64,000 nt of DNA from Terrihalobacillus insolitus (GCF_028416575.1 NZ_JAMQKB010000012.1:19368-83367); one strand, 5' to 3'. Counted from the stretch's first letter, positions 26,510-36,199 are shown. The notes: a model not told the origin generated them from the letters alone. Numbers and translations: made by a program.

Positions 26510-28129
26510 ATGAATTTAGCAAATTTACTTATAATTGTTGGTTTTTTCATACTGGCAATTATACTTTTTATTCTAATTGTAATAGGATTATACTTATACT
26601 TTATCGATCGCACACAAAAGCAACATCCAATTTTACGTAATTATCCGTTGCTTGGACGGGTAAGGTATTTTTTCGAACAAATTGGTCCCGAATTACGGCA
26701 GTATTGGTTTAACAATGACAGGGAAGGAAAACCTTTTTCTCGTAATGAATATCAACACATTGTTAGAAAAGCGAAATATAAGCGGGACGTCATCGGTTTC
26801 GGATCCCAGCGAGATTTTGAAGAACAAGGCTTTTATGTCCGTAATTCACTGTTTCCGAAGTTGACTGAAGAACTAGAAATAGATCAAGGTACAAAGGTTA
26901 CGACTAACCGTTACTTATTAATTAAGGATCCATTGTTTACACAAAGAGAAGAACGCTTAGAAAAACATGAGTCAACCGCATATTTACTCAACGACAAAGA
27001 CACGATTGTTATCGGTGAAAAAGCAGAACAACCATTTCGTGTCAGAGGCCAAATTGGTATGTCCGCCATGAGTTATGGTTCCCTAGGTCATCGTGCCATA
27101 ACGGCTCTGTCTGAAGGATTAGGAATTGCCCAAGGAACATGGATGAATACAGGTGAAGGGGGATTATCCGATTACCACTTAAAAGGTGGGGTTGATATTA
27201 TTATGCAGATTGGCCCAGGCCTATTTGGGGTAAGAGATAAAGAAGGGAATTTTAGCTGGGATGCATTATTAGAAAAAAGCAAAATACCACAGATAAAGGC
27301 ATTTGAATTAAAATTAGCCCAAGGTGCGAAAACAAGAGGTGGCCATGTTGACGCAGAAAAGGTTACCCCAGAAATTGCGAAAATAAGGATGGTTGAGCCG
27401 TATCAGTCCATAGATAGCCCAAATCGGTTTCGTGAATTTAGTGATCTGCCTTCCTTATTTGACTTTATCGAAAAAATTCGTAAACATTCAGGTAAACCAG
27501 TTGGAATGAAAGTGGTCATAGGGAGCCATCATGAAGCCGAACAATTAGCAAAACAAATCAAAGATACAGGTAAAGCCCCAGATTTCATCACAATTGACGG
27601 TGGGGAAGGTGGTACTGGTGCATCTTATCAGGAACTAGCAGACAGTGTAGGACTACCAATTCGTTCTGCATTGCCATTAGTTGACCACGCCCTTAGAATG
27701 CAAGGGGTGCGCCATAAAGTGAAGCTTATTGCATCAGGGAAACTATTTTCACCTGACCGAATCGCCATTGCTTTGGCCATGGGCGCAGATCTTGTAAATA
27801 TTGCGAGAGGGTTTATGATAACAGTTGGTTGTATTCAAACATTAAAATGCGCTTCCAATGTTTGTCCAGTTGGTGTTGCAACGACAGACCCAGATTTACA
27901 AAAGGCACTTGTGATTGATGAAAAGAAATACCGAACAGCAAATTATGTTATTACGATGCGGAAAGGTCTTTTTCGAATTGCTGCAGCAGCTGGTCTCGAT
28001 TCACCTGTGCATTTTAGAGGTGAACACATCGTTTATAAAGATAATAAGGGAAAAACTTGGTCTCTTGAAGACATTTATCAGTCCATGGTTGGAAATCAAC
28101 CAACGAAAGATATGACAGATGTAAACTAA
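26510..28129 (+). CDS. FMN-binding glutamate synthase-like protein, membrane-anchored
   Basis: 539 residues. One N-terminal membrane helix (about 5-32), then a GltB-type FMN barrel. It has the glutamate synthase signatures IDGGEGGTGASYQE, LVNIARGFM and the cysteine motif CIQTLKCASNVCPVGVATTD that holds a 3Fe-4S cluster. It lacks the amidotransferase and GXGXG domains of true GltB, as in YerD of B. subtilis. Electron donor and substrate are not known. ATG 26510 follows GGAGG by 7 nt. Confidence 0.85.
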   Translation: MNLANLLIIVGFFILAIILFILIVIGLYLYFIDRTQKQHPILRNYPLLGRVRYFFEQIGPELRQYWFNNDREGKPFSRNEYQHIVRKAKYKRDVIGFGSQRDFEEQGFYVRNSLFPKLTEELEIDQGTKVTTNRYLLIKDPLFTQREERLEKHESTAYLLNDKDTIVIGEKAEQPFRVRGQIGMSAMSYGSLGHRAITALSEGLGIAQGTWMNTGEGGLSDYHLKGGVDIIMQIGPGLFGVRDKEGNFSWDALLEKSKIPQIKAFELKLAQGAKTRGGHVDAEKVTPEIAKIRMVEPYQSIDSPNRFREFSDLPSLFDFIEKIRKHSGKPVGMKVVIGSHHEAEQLAKQIKDTGKAPDFITIDGGEGGTGASYQELADSVGLPIRSALPLVDHALRMQGVRHKVKLIASGKLFSPDRIAIALAMGADLVNIARGFMITVGCIQTLKCASNVCPVGVATTDPDLQKALVIDEKKYRTANYVITMRKGLFRIAAAAGLDSPVHFRGEHIVYKDNKGKTWSLEDIYQSMVGNQPTKDMTDVN

Positions 28130-28144
28130 TCCATCCTTCCAAAT

Positions 28145-28178
28145 CCTGAAAGGCACAAATGCTTTTCGGGGTTTTTTA
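28145..28178 (+). terminator. Terminator-like stem with T-run
   Basis: CCTGAAAGGCA and TGCTTTTCGGGG pair imperfectly, followed by TTTTTT, 15 bp after the glutamate synthase-like gene. Confidence 0.65.
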
Positions 28179-28308
28179 TGAAATCGGTTATTTAACCGAT
28201 ATCCTCCATTCATCTTTCTGACCCCGAACAAAACTTGATTGCATCCGTAAAGAAGAACAATGGTAAGAGTTTATCCAATTTTTTTACATAAAAATATAAG
28301 CAAAAGGG

Positions 28309-28380
28309 TTGAAAGTCAAAGAAGGTCAAATTATAATAGAGTCAAAGGTCAAATATAGTCAAAGGTTAAACATAGTTAAA
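28309..28380 (+). promoter_or_regulatory. clpE promoter with three CtsR operators
   Basis: Sigma-A hexamers TTGAAA (28309-28314) and TATAAT (28332-28337) have a 17-bp spacer. CtsR heptad repeats (GGTCAAA-N3-GGTCAAA type) occur three times: AGTCAAA-GAA-GGTCAAA (28314-28330, inside the promoter), GGTCAAA-TAT-AGTCAAA (28347-28363) and the weaker GGTTAAA-CAT-AGTTAAA (28364-28380). An additional half-site AGTCAAA is at 28340-28346. CtsR is the class III heat-shock repressor of clp genes. Confidence 0.9.
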
Positions 28381-28424
28381 CTAATGAAACCTTTAGCAAG
28401 TATATAACGAAGGAGGAAGAATCC

Positions 28425-30563
28425 ATGCAATGTCAACACTGTGGACAGCGTGAAGCAACAATGAATGTAACCCTTCAAGTGAATAACCAAATGCAGCATT
28501 TACAAATATGTGAAACATGTTTTCGTCAAATAAAAAAACAAGCAACAAATCCATCTAATTTTTATAAAAATACAGGATCGAATGACTTTTTCAGTCAATT
28601 TTTTGGTGGTAATAACCAAGCTTTTTCTGGGTTCCAACAACAGCAGCAACAAAATGACACAAACCAAAAAGGCTCAGGTCTATTAGACGAACTAGGTAGA
28701 AATGTAACGAATGCAGCACGTACAGGCCTAATTGATCCAGTGATTGGTAGAGATAAGGAAATAAAACGAGTGACAGAAACATTAAACCGTCGAAACAAAA
28801 ATAACCCAGTTTTGATCGGTGAACCTGGTGTTGGTAAAACAGCAATTGCTGAAGGATTGGCTCTTAAAATTGTTGAAGGAGATGTTCCGTCTAAGCTTAG
28901 AAGCAAAGAAGTATATTTACTAGATGTTGCTTCTCTTGTAGCTAATACAGGAATTCGCGGTCAATTTGAAGAACGGATGAAACAACTCATTTCGGAATTA
29001 CAGCAACGTAAAAATGTGATTTTATTCATAGATGAAATCCATTTGCTAGTAGGAGCAGGTACAGCAGAAAGCTCCCAAATGGACGCAGGTAATATTCTAA
29101 AACCAGCATTAGCTAGAGGAGAACTACAGGTAATTGGTGCAACAACTTTAAATGAATATAGAAAAATTGAAAAGGATGCAGCACTTGAACGACGCTTCCA
29201 ACCAATCATGGTCAAAGAACCAGCAATTGAAGAGGCTGTGCAAATTCTTACTGGATTGAAAGAAAGGTACGAGGCCTATCATCAGGTTCGGTACACAGAG
29301 GAGGCGATTCGTAGTGCAGTAACCCTATCAAAACGTTATTTGCAGGATCGCTTTTTGCCAGATAAGGCAATTGATTTAATCGATGAAGCTGGGTCACGAT
29401 TAAATCTTGAAAACAGTGAGACAGATAAACAGACCATACAAGAAAGCTTGGATCAATTAGCAAAAGAGAAGCAAGAAGCTGCTGAAAAAGAGGACTATGA
29501 GCGTGCCGCAAAGCTTCGTCACCAAGAAATTAAATTAGAAAAGCAGCTTAGTGAGGCAAACGAAGAAGCTGCAAATGTGGAAGTAACGGTAGAGCACATT
29601 CAAGCGATTATAGAAGAGAAAACAGGTATACCAGTAAGAAAAATCCAATCGGATGAACAAGTGAAGATGAAAAACTTAGCTAACAACTTAGCTTCTAAAG
29701 TTATTGGGCAAGAAACTGCTGTCCATAAAGTAGCAAAAGCAGTACGCCGTAGCCGTGCTGGCTTAAAATCGAAACAACGTCCAATAGGTACATTCTTATT
29801 TGTTGGACCAACTGGAGTAGGAAAAACCGAGCTAACAAAAGCCTTAGCAGAAGAGTTATTTGGTACAAAGGATTCACTGATTCGCTTAGATATGAGTGAA
29901 TATATGGAAAAACATTCCGTTTCAAAAATTATTGGTTCACCTCCTGGCTATGTGGGTCATGATGAAGCTGGGCAACTAACTGAGCATGTACGTCGTAACC
30001 CATACAGCTTAATATTACTAGACGAAATCGAAAAAGCGCATCCAGATGTTCAACACATGTTCCTCCAAATCATGGAGGATGGACATTTAACCGACAGTCA
30101 TGGTCGTAGAGTTAGTTTTAAGGAAACCGTGATTATTATGACAAGTAATGCCGGAACAGGACAGAAACAAGTTAAAGTAGGCTTTGAAAAAACAGAACAT
30201 GAATCATCCTCTTTCCTCGAATCGTTAAGTGGATACTTTAAGCCGGAATTTCTTAACCGATTCGATGCGATCATTCCATTTAACGAATTGTTGCAGGACG
30301 ATCTAGTACAAATAGTCGACCTCATGTTAGCTGAGCTAAAGGGGAACTTGCAAGAAGAGGGAGTAACAATTGAAGTTGATGAAGAAGCGAAACAACATCT
30401 TGCAAAAATAGGATATGATCCACGCTATGGCGCGCGACCGCTACGACGTGTCATCCAAGAAAAGGTAGAGGATGGGATTACAGACTTAGTCTTAGATGAA
30501 GAGAATGTCACGAACGTGAGAGTATCGCTTATTAATGAAGAGGTAAAGGTTATCAAGGGATAG
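28425..30563 (+). CDS. clpE: Clp protease ATPase subunit ClpE
   Basis: Hsp100 unfoldase that delivers proteins to ClpP and helps to remove aggregates; in B. subtilis it also destabilises CtsR. 712 residues: N-terminal zinc finger (CQHCG and CETC, residues 3-33), a Gln/Asn-rich linker, AAA1 with GEPGVGKT near residue 132, a UVR-type coiled segment near residues 340-375, AAA2 with [10 protein letters not shown] near residue 461, and a C-terminal small domain. The ATG is 8 nt after AAGGAGGA. Three CtsR boxes control the promoter, so expression should be strongly stress-induced. Confidence 0.95.
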   Translation: MQCQHCGQREATMNVTLQVNNQMQHLQICETCFRQIKKQATNPSNFYKNTGSNDFFSQFFGGNNQAFSGFQQQQQQNDTNQKGSGLLDELGRNVTNAARTGLIDPVIGRDKEIKRVTETLNRRNKNNPVLIGEPGVGKTAIAEGLALKIVEGDVPSKLRSKEVYLLDVASLVANTGIRGQFEERMKQLISELQQRKNVILFIDEIHLLVGAGTAESSQMDAGNILKPALARGELQVIGATTLNEYRKIEKDAALERRFQPIMVKEPAIEEAVQILTGLKERYEAYHQVRYTEEAIRSAVTLSKRYLQDRFLPDKAIDLIDEAGSRLNLENSETDKQTIQESLDQLAKEKQEAAEKEDYERAAKLRHQEIKLEKQLSEANEEAANVEVTVEHIQAIIEEKTGIPVRKIQSDEQVKMKNLANNLASKVIGQETAVHKVAKAVRRSRAGLKSKQRPIGTFLFVGPTGVGKTELTKALAEELFGTKDSLIRLDMSEYMEKHSVSKIIGSPPGYVGHDEAGQLTEHVRRNPYSLILLDEIEKAHPDVQHMFLQIMEDGHLTDSHGRRVSFKETVIIMTSNAGTGQKQVKVGFEKTEHESSSFLESLSGYFKPEFLNRFDAIIPFNELLQDDLVQIVDLMLAELKGNLQEEGVTIEVDEEAKQHLAKIGYDPRYGARPLRRVIQEKVEDGITDLVLDEENVTNVRVSLINEEVKVIKG

Positions 30564-30707
30564 TCAAGAAAACTCTGTGATTGCTTAGCCGTAGTTGGCC
30601 ATTGCACGTATAGAAAAGTAAAAAAACTGCTTTTTTTCCGAGTAAACGAATTACAATTGCACACCCTAACTCTTGTAAGTTTAAAAAATTAGGAGGGTGT
30701 ATGAATC

Positions 30708-30995
30708 ATGGCACAACAAAACCAACAACAATTACAACAAGCTGTTCAATCTGCACAACAGGCACAGCAGGCTGTACAGCAAGCACAAGCAAGTGCTAAT
30801 CCACAACAACTGCAACAAGCACAACAGCAGTTGCAGCAAGCGCAACAGCAAGTGCAACAAGCACAACAACAAGCAGGTGCAAATGCTCAACAAAACCAGC
30901 AGTTACAACAAGCACAGCAACAGGTTCAACAGGCGCAACAACAAGTTCAACAAGCACAAGCGAATGCCCAGTCCCAGCAAAATAAAACGCAATAA
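30708..30995 (+). CDS. Gln/Ala-rich low-complexity small protein
   Basis: 95 residues, about half Gln and a quarter Ala, built of short QQAQQQVQQ-type blocks that run with a rough heptad spacing (L/V/A every three or four residues), predicting a helical polar rod. No signal peptide, Cys, Trp or Tyr. GGAGGG lies upstream of ATG 30708. A +1 frame starting 11 bp earlier is also open but encodes an Asn/Lys/His-rich product without meaning. A terminator follows, so the gene is an independent unit just downstream of clpE. It resembles the composition of gamma-type spore proteins but lacks their GQFGTEFASET repeat. Function unknown. Confidence 0.7.
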   Translation: MAQQNQQQLQQAVQSAQQAQQAVQQAQASANPQQLQQAQQQLQQAQQQVQQAQQQAGANAQQNQQLQQAQQQVQQAQQQVQQAQANAQSQQNKTQ

Positions 30996-31010
30996 CAGAA
31001 CGCAACTTCA

Positions 31011-31043
31011 AAAAGGAAGTCCAGTCACTGGGCTTCCTTTTGT
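31011..31043 (+). terminator. Terminator of the Gln-rich gene
   Basis: AAAAGGAAGTCCAGT and ACTGGGCTTCCTTTT form a 14-bp stem with one wobble and a very short loop. Confidence 0.8.
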
Positions 31044-31119
31044 AGTTGAGCATAAAAAAGATGAGACTTGTTCACTAGAATAAAAACCCGCCATAATTCT
31101 AATTCTAAAAGTACTATAT

Positions 31120-31255
31120 AAGAGGTTGTTCAAAAAGTCACCAAATGATAAGCTGCGCATCTCGGGTCCACACGATGTGGGTCATGCAGGCGTTGCCACA
31201 GGACGTGGGACATTAGTCGACCTTCTAATTTGCCGACTTTTTGAACTACACTATA
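31120..31255. repeat. Family A dispersed element, complete-looking copy
   Basis: Inverted ends GTTGTTCAAAAAGTC and GACTTTTTGAACTAC enclose about 110 bp with AAGCTGCGCATC and GTTGCCACAGGACGTGG. It lies between the Gln-rich gene and the metallohydrolase gene. No ORF is present, which fits a non-autonomous element. Confidence 0.8.
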
Positions 31256-31278
31256 AAGAATTTTGAGGGGTGACAAAA

Positions 31279-32229
31279 GTGCCAAATTGGAGGATTCTAT
31301 TGCTCGTATTCATTCTTACCTTCATCATACCTCAGATTCCTATGTCTCATGCTACTGCTGAATCACATGTGAATAGCTATCAACCATGGGATTTTATTTT
31401 GAACACGAAAACAAGTGAGCCTCGAAATAAAGAAATGAAGGTTCACTTTATTGATGTTGGGCAAGGAGATAGTATTTTGATCGAAACACCGAATGGCAAA
31501 AACATGCTCATTGATGGTGGTGCCCCGTCAAAAGGAAAAGATGTAGTTCGCTATTTAAAAAAAGAGGGGATCACCACCATTGATCTCGTCGTTTCAACGC
31601 ATCCAGATGTTGACCATGTTGGTGGTCTTGCACATGTTTTGGAAGAATTAAATGTAAAAAAAGTGTTAGATAGTGGGAAGCTTCATACAACAGAGATGTA
31701 CTATGATTATATAAACCAAATTAAAAAACATAATATTCCAGTTGAACTTGCACAAGAAGGTCAAAAAATTGAACTGGATCCAAAAATCGACATAAAAGTG
31801 TTAAATGATTATCGCTTTATGAAAACAAACAACCAAGCATCACTTGTCCTTTCTGTAAAATATGGCTCTATTGATTTTTTATTAATGGGTGACGTTGAGA
31901 TCGATCAAGAACAATATTTACTCGATCGATACAATCTACGTTCGGAAATTGTAAAGGTTGGCCACCACGGATCAGACTCATCTAGTTCTTTTGAATTTCT
32001 GCAGAAAGTGGATCCAGAGGCGGCCATATTGACGTATGGGCCAAATAATGAATTTGGGCATCCAGTAGACAGAGTGATTGAAAATTTACAGCAAGTTGGG
32101 TCAACCATTTATTCCACAGCAAAATCTGGCAATATTGTTATTACCACAGATGGAAACACCTATGATGTGAAAGTATCAGGAAAGTCATATATTACAACTG
32201 ACAGTAAATCTAATCCATTCGTGCGGTAA
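31279..32229 (+). CDS. Exported metallo-beta-lactamase-fold hydrolase, ComEC-like
   Basis: 316 residues with a signal peptide (ILLLVFILTFIIPQIPMSHA). The C-terminal-domain-of-ComEC type of MBL fold follows: FIDVGQGDSILIETP near residue 60, the metal motif STHPDVDHVGG near residue 115, LMGDVE near residue 205 and GHHGSDSSSS near residue 230. Stand-alone exported members are probably extracellular nucleases or phosphodiesterases; the exact substrate is not known. GTG 31279 is chosen because GAGGGGTGA lies upstream; an in-frame GTG at 31270 overlaps that site. Confidence 0.85.
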   Translation: MPNWRILLLVFILTFIIPQIPMSHATAESHVNSYQPWDFILNTKTSEPRNKEMKVHFIDVGQGDSILIETPNGKNMLIDGGAPSKGKDVVRYLKKEGITTIDLVVSTHPDVDHVGGLAHVLEELNVKKVLDSGKLHTTEMYYDYINQIKKHNIPVELAQEGQKIELDPKIDIKVLNDYRFMKTNNQASLVLSVKYGSIDFLLMGDVEIDQEQYLLDRYNLRSEIVKVGHHGSDSSSSFEFLQKVDPEAAILTYGPNNEFGHPVDRVIENLQQVGSTIYSTAKSGNIVITTDGNTYDVKVSGKSYITTDSKSNPFVR

Positions 32230-32252
32230 AGCAGAGACGAAAAACCGCTATT

Positions 32253-33128
32253 TTATGGACGGCCACCGTATTTTTGTACGGTGATCGCCGCTGTGTTTGT
32301 TGCGGTAATGGCAGCCTTTTCGACACTATTTGTTTTCATGTAGTTTGCTAGGAAGGATCCGATAAAGGAATCACCTGCACCAGTAGTATCCACCGCTGTA
32401 ACATTTTTAGCTGGAAGATGGTTAAGAAGGTCATCTTGATAAAACATACACCCATCTGAACCAAGTTTTAAAATAGGGTATTTCACCCATTCACGTAATG
32501 CGGCCATTATTTTAGCGGGATCTTTTTGACCCGTTAACAGAATCCCTTCCTCCAAATTAGGAAAAAAGAAATCGGTATGCTGAATAAAATCTAACATCCA
32601 TTCTTTGTGTTGTTCTAAGAAATAAGTTGAACTCGGGTCAACTGCTATCATAATGTTATGCTCCAGAGCCGTTTCCTTTGCAAACATGCTAGCTTCCCGT
32701 GTTTTAGATTCAAACAGACTATAACCTGAAACATAGATGCAGTTACTTGACATAATCGTTGGCGCTACTCGTTTTACTTGATCGACATTTAGTGCCGCGT
32801 TTGCGCCTCTGTCTGTGAACATCGAACGTTCACTATTTTCACCATCTACAAGAAGGACTATTTTTCCCGTTTCTAAAGATGCGTCACGATCAACTGCTAA
32901 GGTAACCCCAAGCTTTTCCGCATCATTCAGGAGAAAATCACCGTACAGATCTTGTCCGACACGGCCAATCAAGGTGACAGGCTCTTCATTTATAGCGATC
33001 CAGGCAGCGACGTGATTGGCTTGTCCACCTGCATGGGTTGTAATCAATGCAGGTGCATCCGTAGCGTAGTTACCACCATGGTGCTTAACCACCAGATCAA
33101 CAACTAAGTCGCCGACAACCGTAATCAT
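32253..33128 (-). CDS. psuK: PfkB-family kinase, probable pseudouridine kinase
   Basis: 291 residues with ribokinase fold: N-terminal GG/AGGQANHVAA motif near residue 32 and C-terminal DTTGAGDSFIGSF near residue 243 holding the catalytic Asp and anion hole. It overlaps psuG by 4 bp, so it is the second gene of a pseudouridine salvage operon: PsuK phosphorylates pseudouridine and PsuG splits the 5'-phosphate into uracil and ribose 5-phosphate. The operon context decides the substrate. Confidence 0.85.
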   Translation of the reverse strand: MITVVGDLVVDLVVKHHGGNYATDAPALITTHAGGQANHVAAWIAINEEPVTLIGRVGQDLYGDFLLNDAEKLGVTLAVDRDASLETGKIVLLVDGENSERSMFTDRGANAALNVDQVKRVAPTIMSSNCIYVSGYSLFESKTREASMFAKETALEHNIMIAVDPSSTYFLEQHKEWMLDFIQHTDFFFPNLEEGILLTGQKDPAKIMAALREWVKYPILKLGSDGCMFYQDDLLNHLPAKNVTAVDTTGAGDSFIGSFLANYMKTNSVEKAAITATNTAAITVQKYGGRP

Positions 33129-34024
33129 TGCTTATAACGAACCGCAAACTGAGCGGCAACCTTTGCATTGTTTTTCATGAGGGAGATGTTTGTTTTCAAA
33201 CTTTCTCCTTCCGTTTGATCTTTAATATGACTAAGTAAAAACGGGGTAATGTCTTTTCCTTTAATGTCTTTTTTGTTGGCTTGAATTAATGCTTTATCAA
33301 TAATACCTTGGATGAATTCACGGTCCATGGCATCCTGGTTTGGAACTGGAACGGCAACATGGACAGCCTGTTTCATGTTTAGGTGATCTTTGACTTTCAT
33401 TAATGCTGCAAGTTCATCACGTGTAATGGATTCTACGACTTGATCCGTCTCGCGGAAATAGAATCCAGGATAACGATCTGTCTCATACCCATATACAGGT
33501 ACCCCAAGCGTTTCTAAAAACTCCAGTGTTTTCGGTATATCTAAAATAGATTTAACGCCAGCAGAAACAATACAAATATTGCTTTTTGCTAGTTGGACTA
33601 AATCGGCTGAAATATCTAAGTGTTCAGCAACATCACGATGTACCCCACCTAATCCACCAGTTGCAAAAAATCTAATTCCTGCTTGATGTGCAGCATAGGC
33701 GGTTGTAGCCACTGTTGTTGCGCCGGTAAGTTCTTTTGCTAACACGCCTGGCAAATCGCGGACGCTTGTTTTTACTACGTCATCTTCGGTTCCGAGCCGC
33801 TCGATTTCATCCTTTGTTAATCCAATTTTAATTTGACCGTCCATGATGGCAATCGTTGCGGGAACAGCACCTTCATCTTTGATTATTTGTTCGACTTCAA
33901 GAGCCATCTTGATGTTTTCTGGATAAGGCATCCCGTGTGAAATGATCGTAGATTCTAGTGCGACAATTGGTTTGTTTTCGATAAGAGCTCTTCTTATTTC
34001 GTCGCTATACGTTAGTACATTCAT
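33125..34024 (-). CDS. psuG: Pseudouridine-5'-phosphate glycosidase
   Basis: 299 residues, near full length. Family landmarks: ALESTIISHGMPYPEN near residue 23, RDLPGVLAKELTGATTVATT near residue 92, FFATGGLGGVHR near residue 118 and CIVSAGVKSILDIPKTLE near residue 152. It cleaves the C-C glycosidic bond of pseudouridine 5'-phosphate with a Mn2+-bound active site. ATG 34024 follows AGGAGGAC. It is the first gene of the operon with psuK. No pseudouridine transporter is adjacent. Confidence 0.93.
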   Translation of the reverse strand: MNVLTYSDEIRRALIENKPIVALESTIISHGMPYPENIKMALEVEQIIKDEGAVPATIAIMDGQIKIGLTKDEIERLGTEDDVVKTSVRDLPGVLAKELTGATTVATTAYAAHQAGIRFFATGGLGGVHRDVAEHLDISADLVQLAKSNICIVSAGVKSILDIPKTLEFLETLGVPVYGYETDRYPGFYFRETDQVVESITRDELAALMKVKDHLNMKQAVHVAVPVPNQDAMDREFIQGIIDKALIQANKKDIKGKDITPFLLSHIKDQTEGESLKTNISLMKNNAKVAAQFAVRYKQ

Positions 34025-34129
34025 GTGTAAGTCCTCCTATGTTATGCGTGTGTACCTAATCAGTTTACCATTTAATCATCATTAGATATAGTTTTATCCT
34101 TTTTGCACAAGTTCTTCAGACTGATATTA

Positions 34130-34257
34130 ATCTATAAGTGGTTTTAGGGTTTTAGACGCCCATCTCTAAGCGAAGTGTAGGTGGGAATTTCCGATCAGGT
34201 GGAGTCGAGATTCCATCTGATTACCTGATGTTTCAGCTTGCTGAAACGAGTTCGCTT
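34130..34257 (+). repeat. Family B structured repeat, copy 2
   Basis: The most diverged copy. The stem CAGGTGGAGT/ATTCCATCTG replaces a G-C pair by G-U when read as + strand RNA. The last hairpin GTTTCAG/CTGAAAC is intact. It lies between psuG (upstream side) and yhfH. Confidence 0.85.
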
Positions 34258-34332
34258 CGATCTTCTTACACTGTTGCAATGTCTTTTAAAGGCCTATTTT
34301 CAAAAAATTCGATAGATTTTAAAGTATATTAT

Positions 34333-34379
34333 ATAACAGTATTGACATTTTATAAATTGTTATAATACAATACTGTTAT
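34333..34379. promoter_or_regulatory. 12-bp inverted repeat upstream of yhfH
   Basis: ATAACAGTATTG (34333-34344) and CAATACTGTTAT (34368-34379) are perfect inverted copies with 23 bp between. Inside lie TTGACA (34342-34347) and TATAAT (34361-34366), but their 13-bp spacing is too short for a standard promoter. It is a likely operator for a dimeric regulator. Confidence 0.55.
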
Positions 34380-34411
34380 AGTACAACAGAAGACAAAAAG
34401 GAGGGGATAGC

Positions 34412-34540
34412 ATGTTACCACTATCATTCTACCGAAACTTGCCTAAAAAGATTTGTCGGGAGTGTGGTTGTGAAATTGAAGAGCAACACGAATCATATTT
34501 GTTTGAGTGTGAACGATGCATGGCAAAATGCGAAGAGTAA
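34412..34540 (+). CDS. yhfH: YhfH-family small CxxC protein
   Basis: 42 residues, with FYRNLPKKICRECGCEIEEQ and CERCMAKCEE: two CxxC pairs that probably bind zinc. It matches the short YhfH family of Bacillales. ATG 34412 lies after AAGGAGGGG. It is the first gene after a 12-bp inverted-repeat operator and lies 59 bp upstream of isocitrate lyase, possibly co-transcribed. Function unknown. Confidence 0.75.
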   Translation: MLPLSFYRNLPKKICRECGCEIEEQHESYLFECERCMAKCEE

Positions 34541-34599
34541 ATTATGTGTATTATAACAGATGGTGATTTGTTATGAATTATTGTTAGGGGGATTTAAAT

Positions 34600-35880
34600 T
34601 TGAGTAAAGAACGGGTTCATGAGTTGGAAGTAATGTGGGAAAACGAAAAGCGTTGGAAGGATATAACGAGACCGTATTCTGCAGAAGAGGTTGTACGGTT
34701 AAGAGGTTCAATTGATATCGAGTATACACTGGCAAGAAAAGGTGCACAGAAATTTTGGGATCTTCTCCAAACAGAGCCCTATATTCATGCATTAGGAGCA
34801 CTTACTGGAAATCAAGCGGTTCAACAAGCAAAGGCAGGGTTAAAAGCAGTCTATTTGAGTGGCTGGCAAGTAGCGGCAGATGCCAACCTTTCTGGTCATA
34901 TGTATCCCGACCAAAGTCTGTACCCCGCGAACAGTGTTCCGCATGTAGTAAAACGAATCAATCAAGCGCTCCAAAGAGCAGACCAGATTCAACACCTTGA
35001 TGGAAAAGATGAAATCGATTATTTTTTACCTATTGTAGCGGATGCAGAAGCAGGATTTGGAGGACAACTAAACGTTTTTGAGCTAATGAAAGCGATGATT
35101 GAAGCAGGTGCGTCAGCCGTACATTTTGAGGATCAACTGTCCTCTGAGAAAAAGTGCGGTCATTTAGGTGGAAAAGTACTCTTGCCAACTCAAACGGCTG
35201 TTCGAAACTTAATATCGGCGCGACTTGCAGCAGATACAATGGGGGTACCAACGGTCTTAATTGCACGTACGGATGCTGATGCAGCAGACTTAATAACGAG
35301 TAACATAGATCCAAGAGATAAAGAATTCATTACTGGTGAGACTACAGATGAGGGGTTTTATCGAACGAAATCTGGAATAGATCAAGCAATTGCAAGAGGA
35401 CTGTCATATGCACCATATGCGGACTTAATTTGGTGCGAAACATCGGAACCAAATCTAGAACAGGCTAAAAAGTTTGCAAATGCAATCCATGAGCAATTCC
35501 CTGGCAAACCTTTGGCATACAACTGCTCTCCTTCGTTCAATTGGAAAAAGAAATTAGATGAACAAATGATTAAAACGTTCCAACAGCAAATTGCGGATTT
35601 GGGTTATAAATTCCAATTTGTTACACTAGCAGGTTTTCATGCACTCAACTATAGTATGTTTGATCTAGCAAACGGGTATAAAAAGAGAGGAATGGAAGCA
35701 TATTCAGAAATGCAGCAAAAGGAGTTTGCTGCTGAATCGGATGGATATACAGCGACCAGACATCAGAGAGAAGTCGGAACAGGTTATTTTGATGAAGTTG
35801 CACAAGTAGTATCAGGTGGAACATCGTCAACCACCGCATTAAAAGGATCAACAGAAGAACAACAATTTTCCAAGGTTTAA
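34600..35880 (+). CDS. aceA: Isocitrate lyase
   Basis: Splits isocitrate to glyoxylate and succinate, the first step of the glyoxylate bypass, used for growth on acetate or fatty acids. 426 residues: catalytic KKCGHLGGK near residue 184 and [20 protein letters not shown] near residue 86. Substrate-binding [10 protein letters not shown] is near residue 308. The start codon is TTG 34600, with AGGGGGA upstream. Malate synthase is not in the window. The acyl-CoA synthetase at 24.8 kb could feed the same acetyl-CoA economy. Confidence 0.95.
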   Translation: MSKERVHELEVMWENEKRWKDITRPYSAEEVVRLRGSIDIEYTLARKGAQKFWDLLQTEPYIHALGALTGNQAVQQAKAGLKAVYLSGWQVAADANLSGHMYPDQSLYPANSVPHVVKRINQALQRADQIQHLDGKDEIDYFLPIVADAEAGFGGQLNVFELMKAMIEAGASAVHFEDQLSSEKKCGHLGGKVLLPTQTAVRNLISARLAADTMGVPTVLIARTDADAADLITSNIDPRDKEFITGETTDEGFYRTKSGIDQAIARGLSYAPYADLIWCETSEPNLEQAKKFANAIHEQFPGKPLAYNCSPSFNWKKKLDEQMIKTFQQQIADLGYKFQFVTLAGFHALNYSMFDLANGYKKRGMEAYSEMQQKEFAAESDGYTATRHQREVGTGYFDEVAQVVSGGTSSTTALKGSTEEQQFSKV

Positions 35881-35888
35881 GGTAAGAA

Positions 35889-35936
35889 AAAATAAGCAGT
35901 CGCAAGGAACGTTTCCTTGCGACTGCTTATTTTGAT
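35889..35936 (+). terminator. Terminator of aceA
   Basis: AAAATAAGCAGTCGCAAGGAA is followed by a near-perfect complementary strand ending GCGACTGCTTATTTT, an approximately 20-bp stem, one of the strongest in the window. Confidence 0.9.
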
Positions 35937-36023
35937 TAAAAGTTTGTCTCGCGCAATTTCCATCTTCTTATTGCGAAAAAATTCAGTGTCCATTATAATA
36001 AATTTTGCGGGATTTGAATATAT

Positions 36024-36096
36024 GGGGCATTAGCTCAGCTGGGAGAGCGCTTCGCTGGCAGCGAAGAGGTCAGCGGTTCGAGCCCGCTATGCTCCA
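36024..36096 (+). tRNA. tRNA-Ala (anticodon GGC)
   Basis: Cloverleaf: acceptor GGGGCAT/ATGCTCC, D arm with AGCTCAGCTGGGAGAGC, anticodon stem CTTCG/CGAAG with loop CTGGCAG (anticodon GGC, Ala), T arm AGCGG-TTCGAGC-CCGCT, discriminator A. CCA is not encoded. A terminator hairpin AACGTAGCC/GGTTGCGTT with T8 follows at 36113-36143. Confidence 0.93.
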
Positions 36097-36112
36097 TCTA
36101 TATGATTTCAAG

Positions 36113-36143
36113 AACGTAGCCAAGTGAGGTTGCGTTTTTTTTA
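36113..36143 (+). terminator. Terminator after tRNA-Ala
   Basis: AACGTAGCC and GGTTGCGTT pair with two wobbles, followed by eight T. A related hairpin follows the degenerate tRNA copy at 36938-36967. Confidence 0.8.
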
Positions 36144-36184
36144 TTTAAATCATAAAAAGGTGAAGTTCTTTATATTGTAACATA

Positions 36185-36199
36185 TATTGTAGTACAATA
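36185..36199. promoter_or_regulatory. Palindromic operator upstream of the toxin-antitoxin genes
   Basis: TATTGTA-G-TACAATA is a perfect 7+1+7 palindrome 46 bp before the antitoxin start. Phd/YefM-type antitoxins normally bind such palindromes and autorepress. Confidence 0.55.

Noticed and set aside
30697..31083. 128-residue Asn/Lys/His-rich ORF overlapping the Gln-rich gene
   Set aside because: It is the +1 frame of the CAA/GCA repeat. The binding site suits the Gln-rich frame, and this ORF runs through the terminator.
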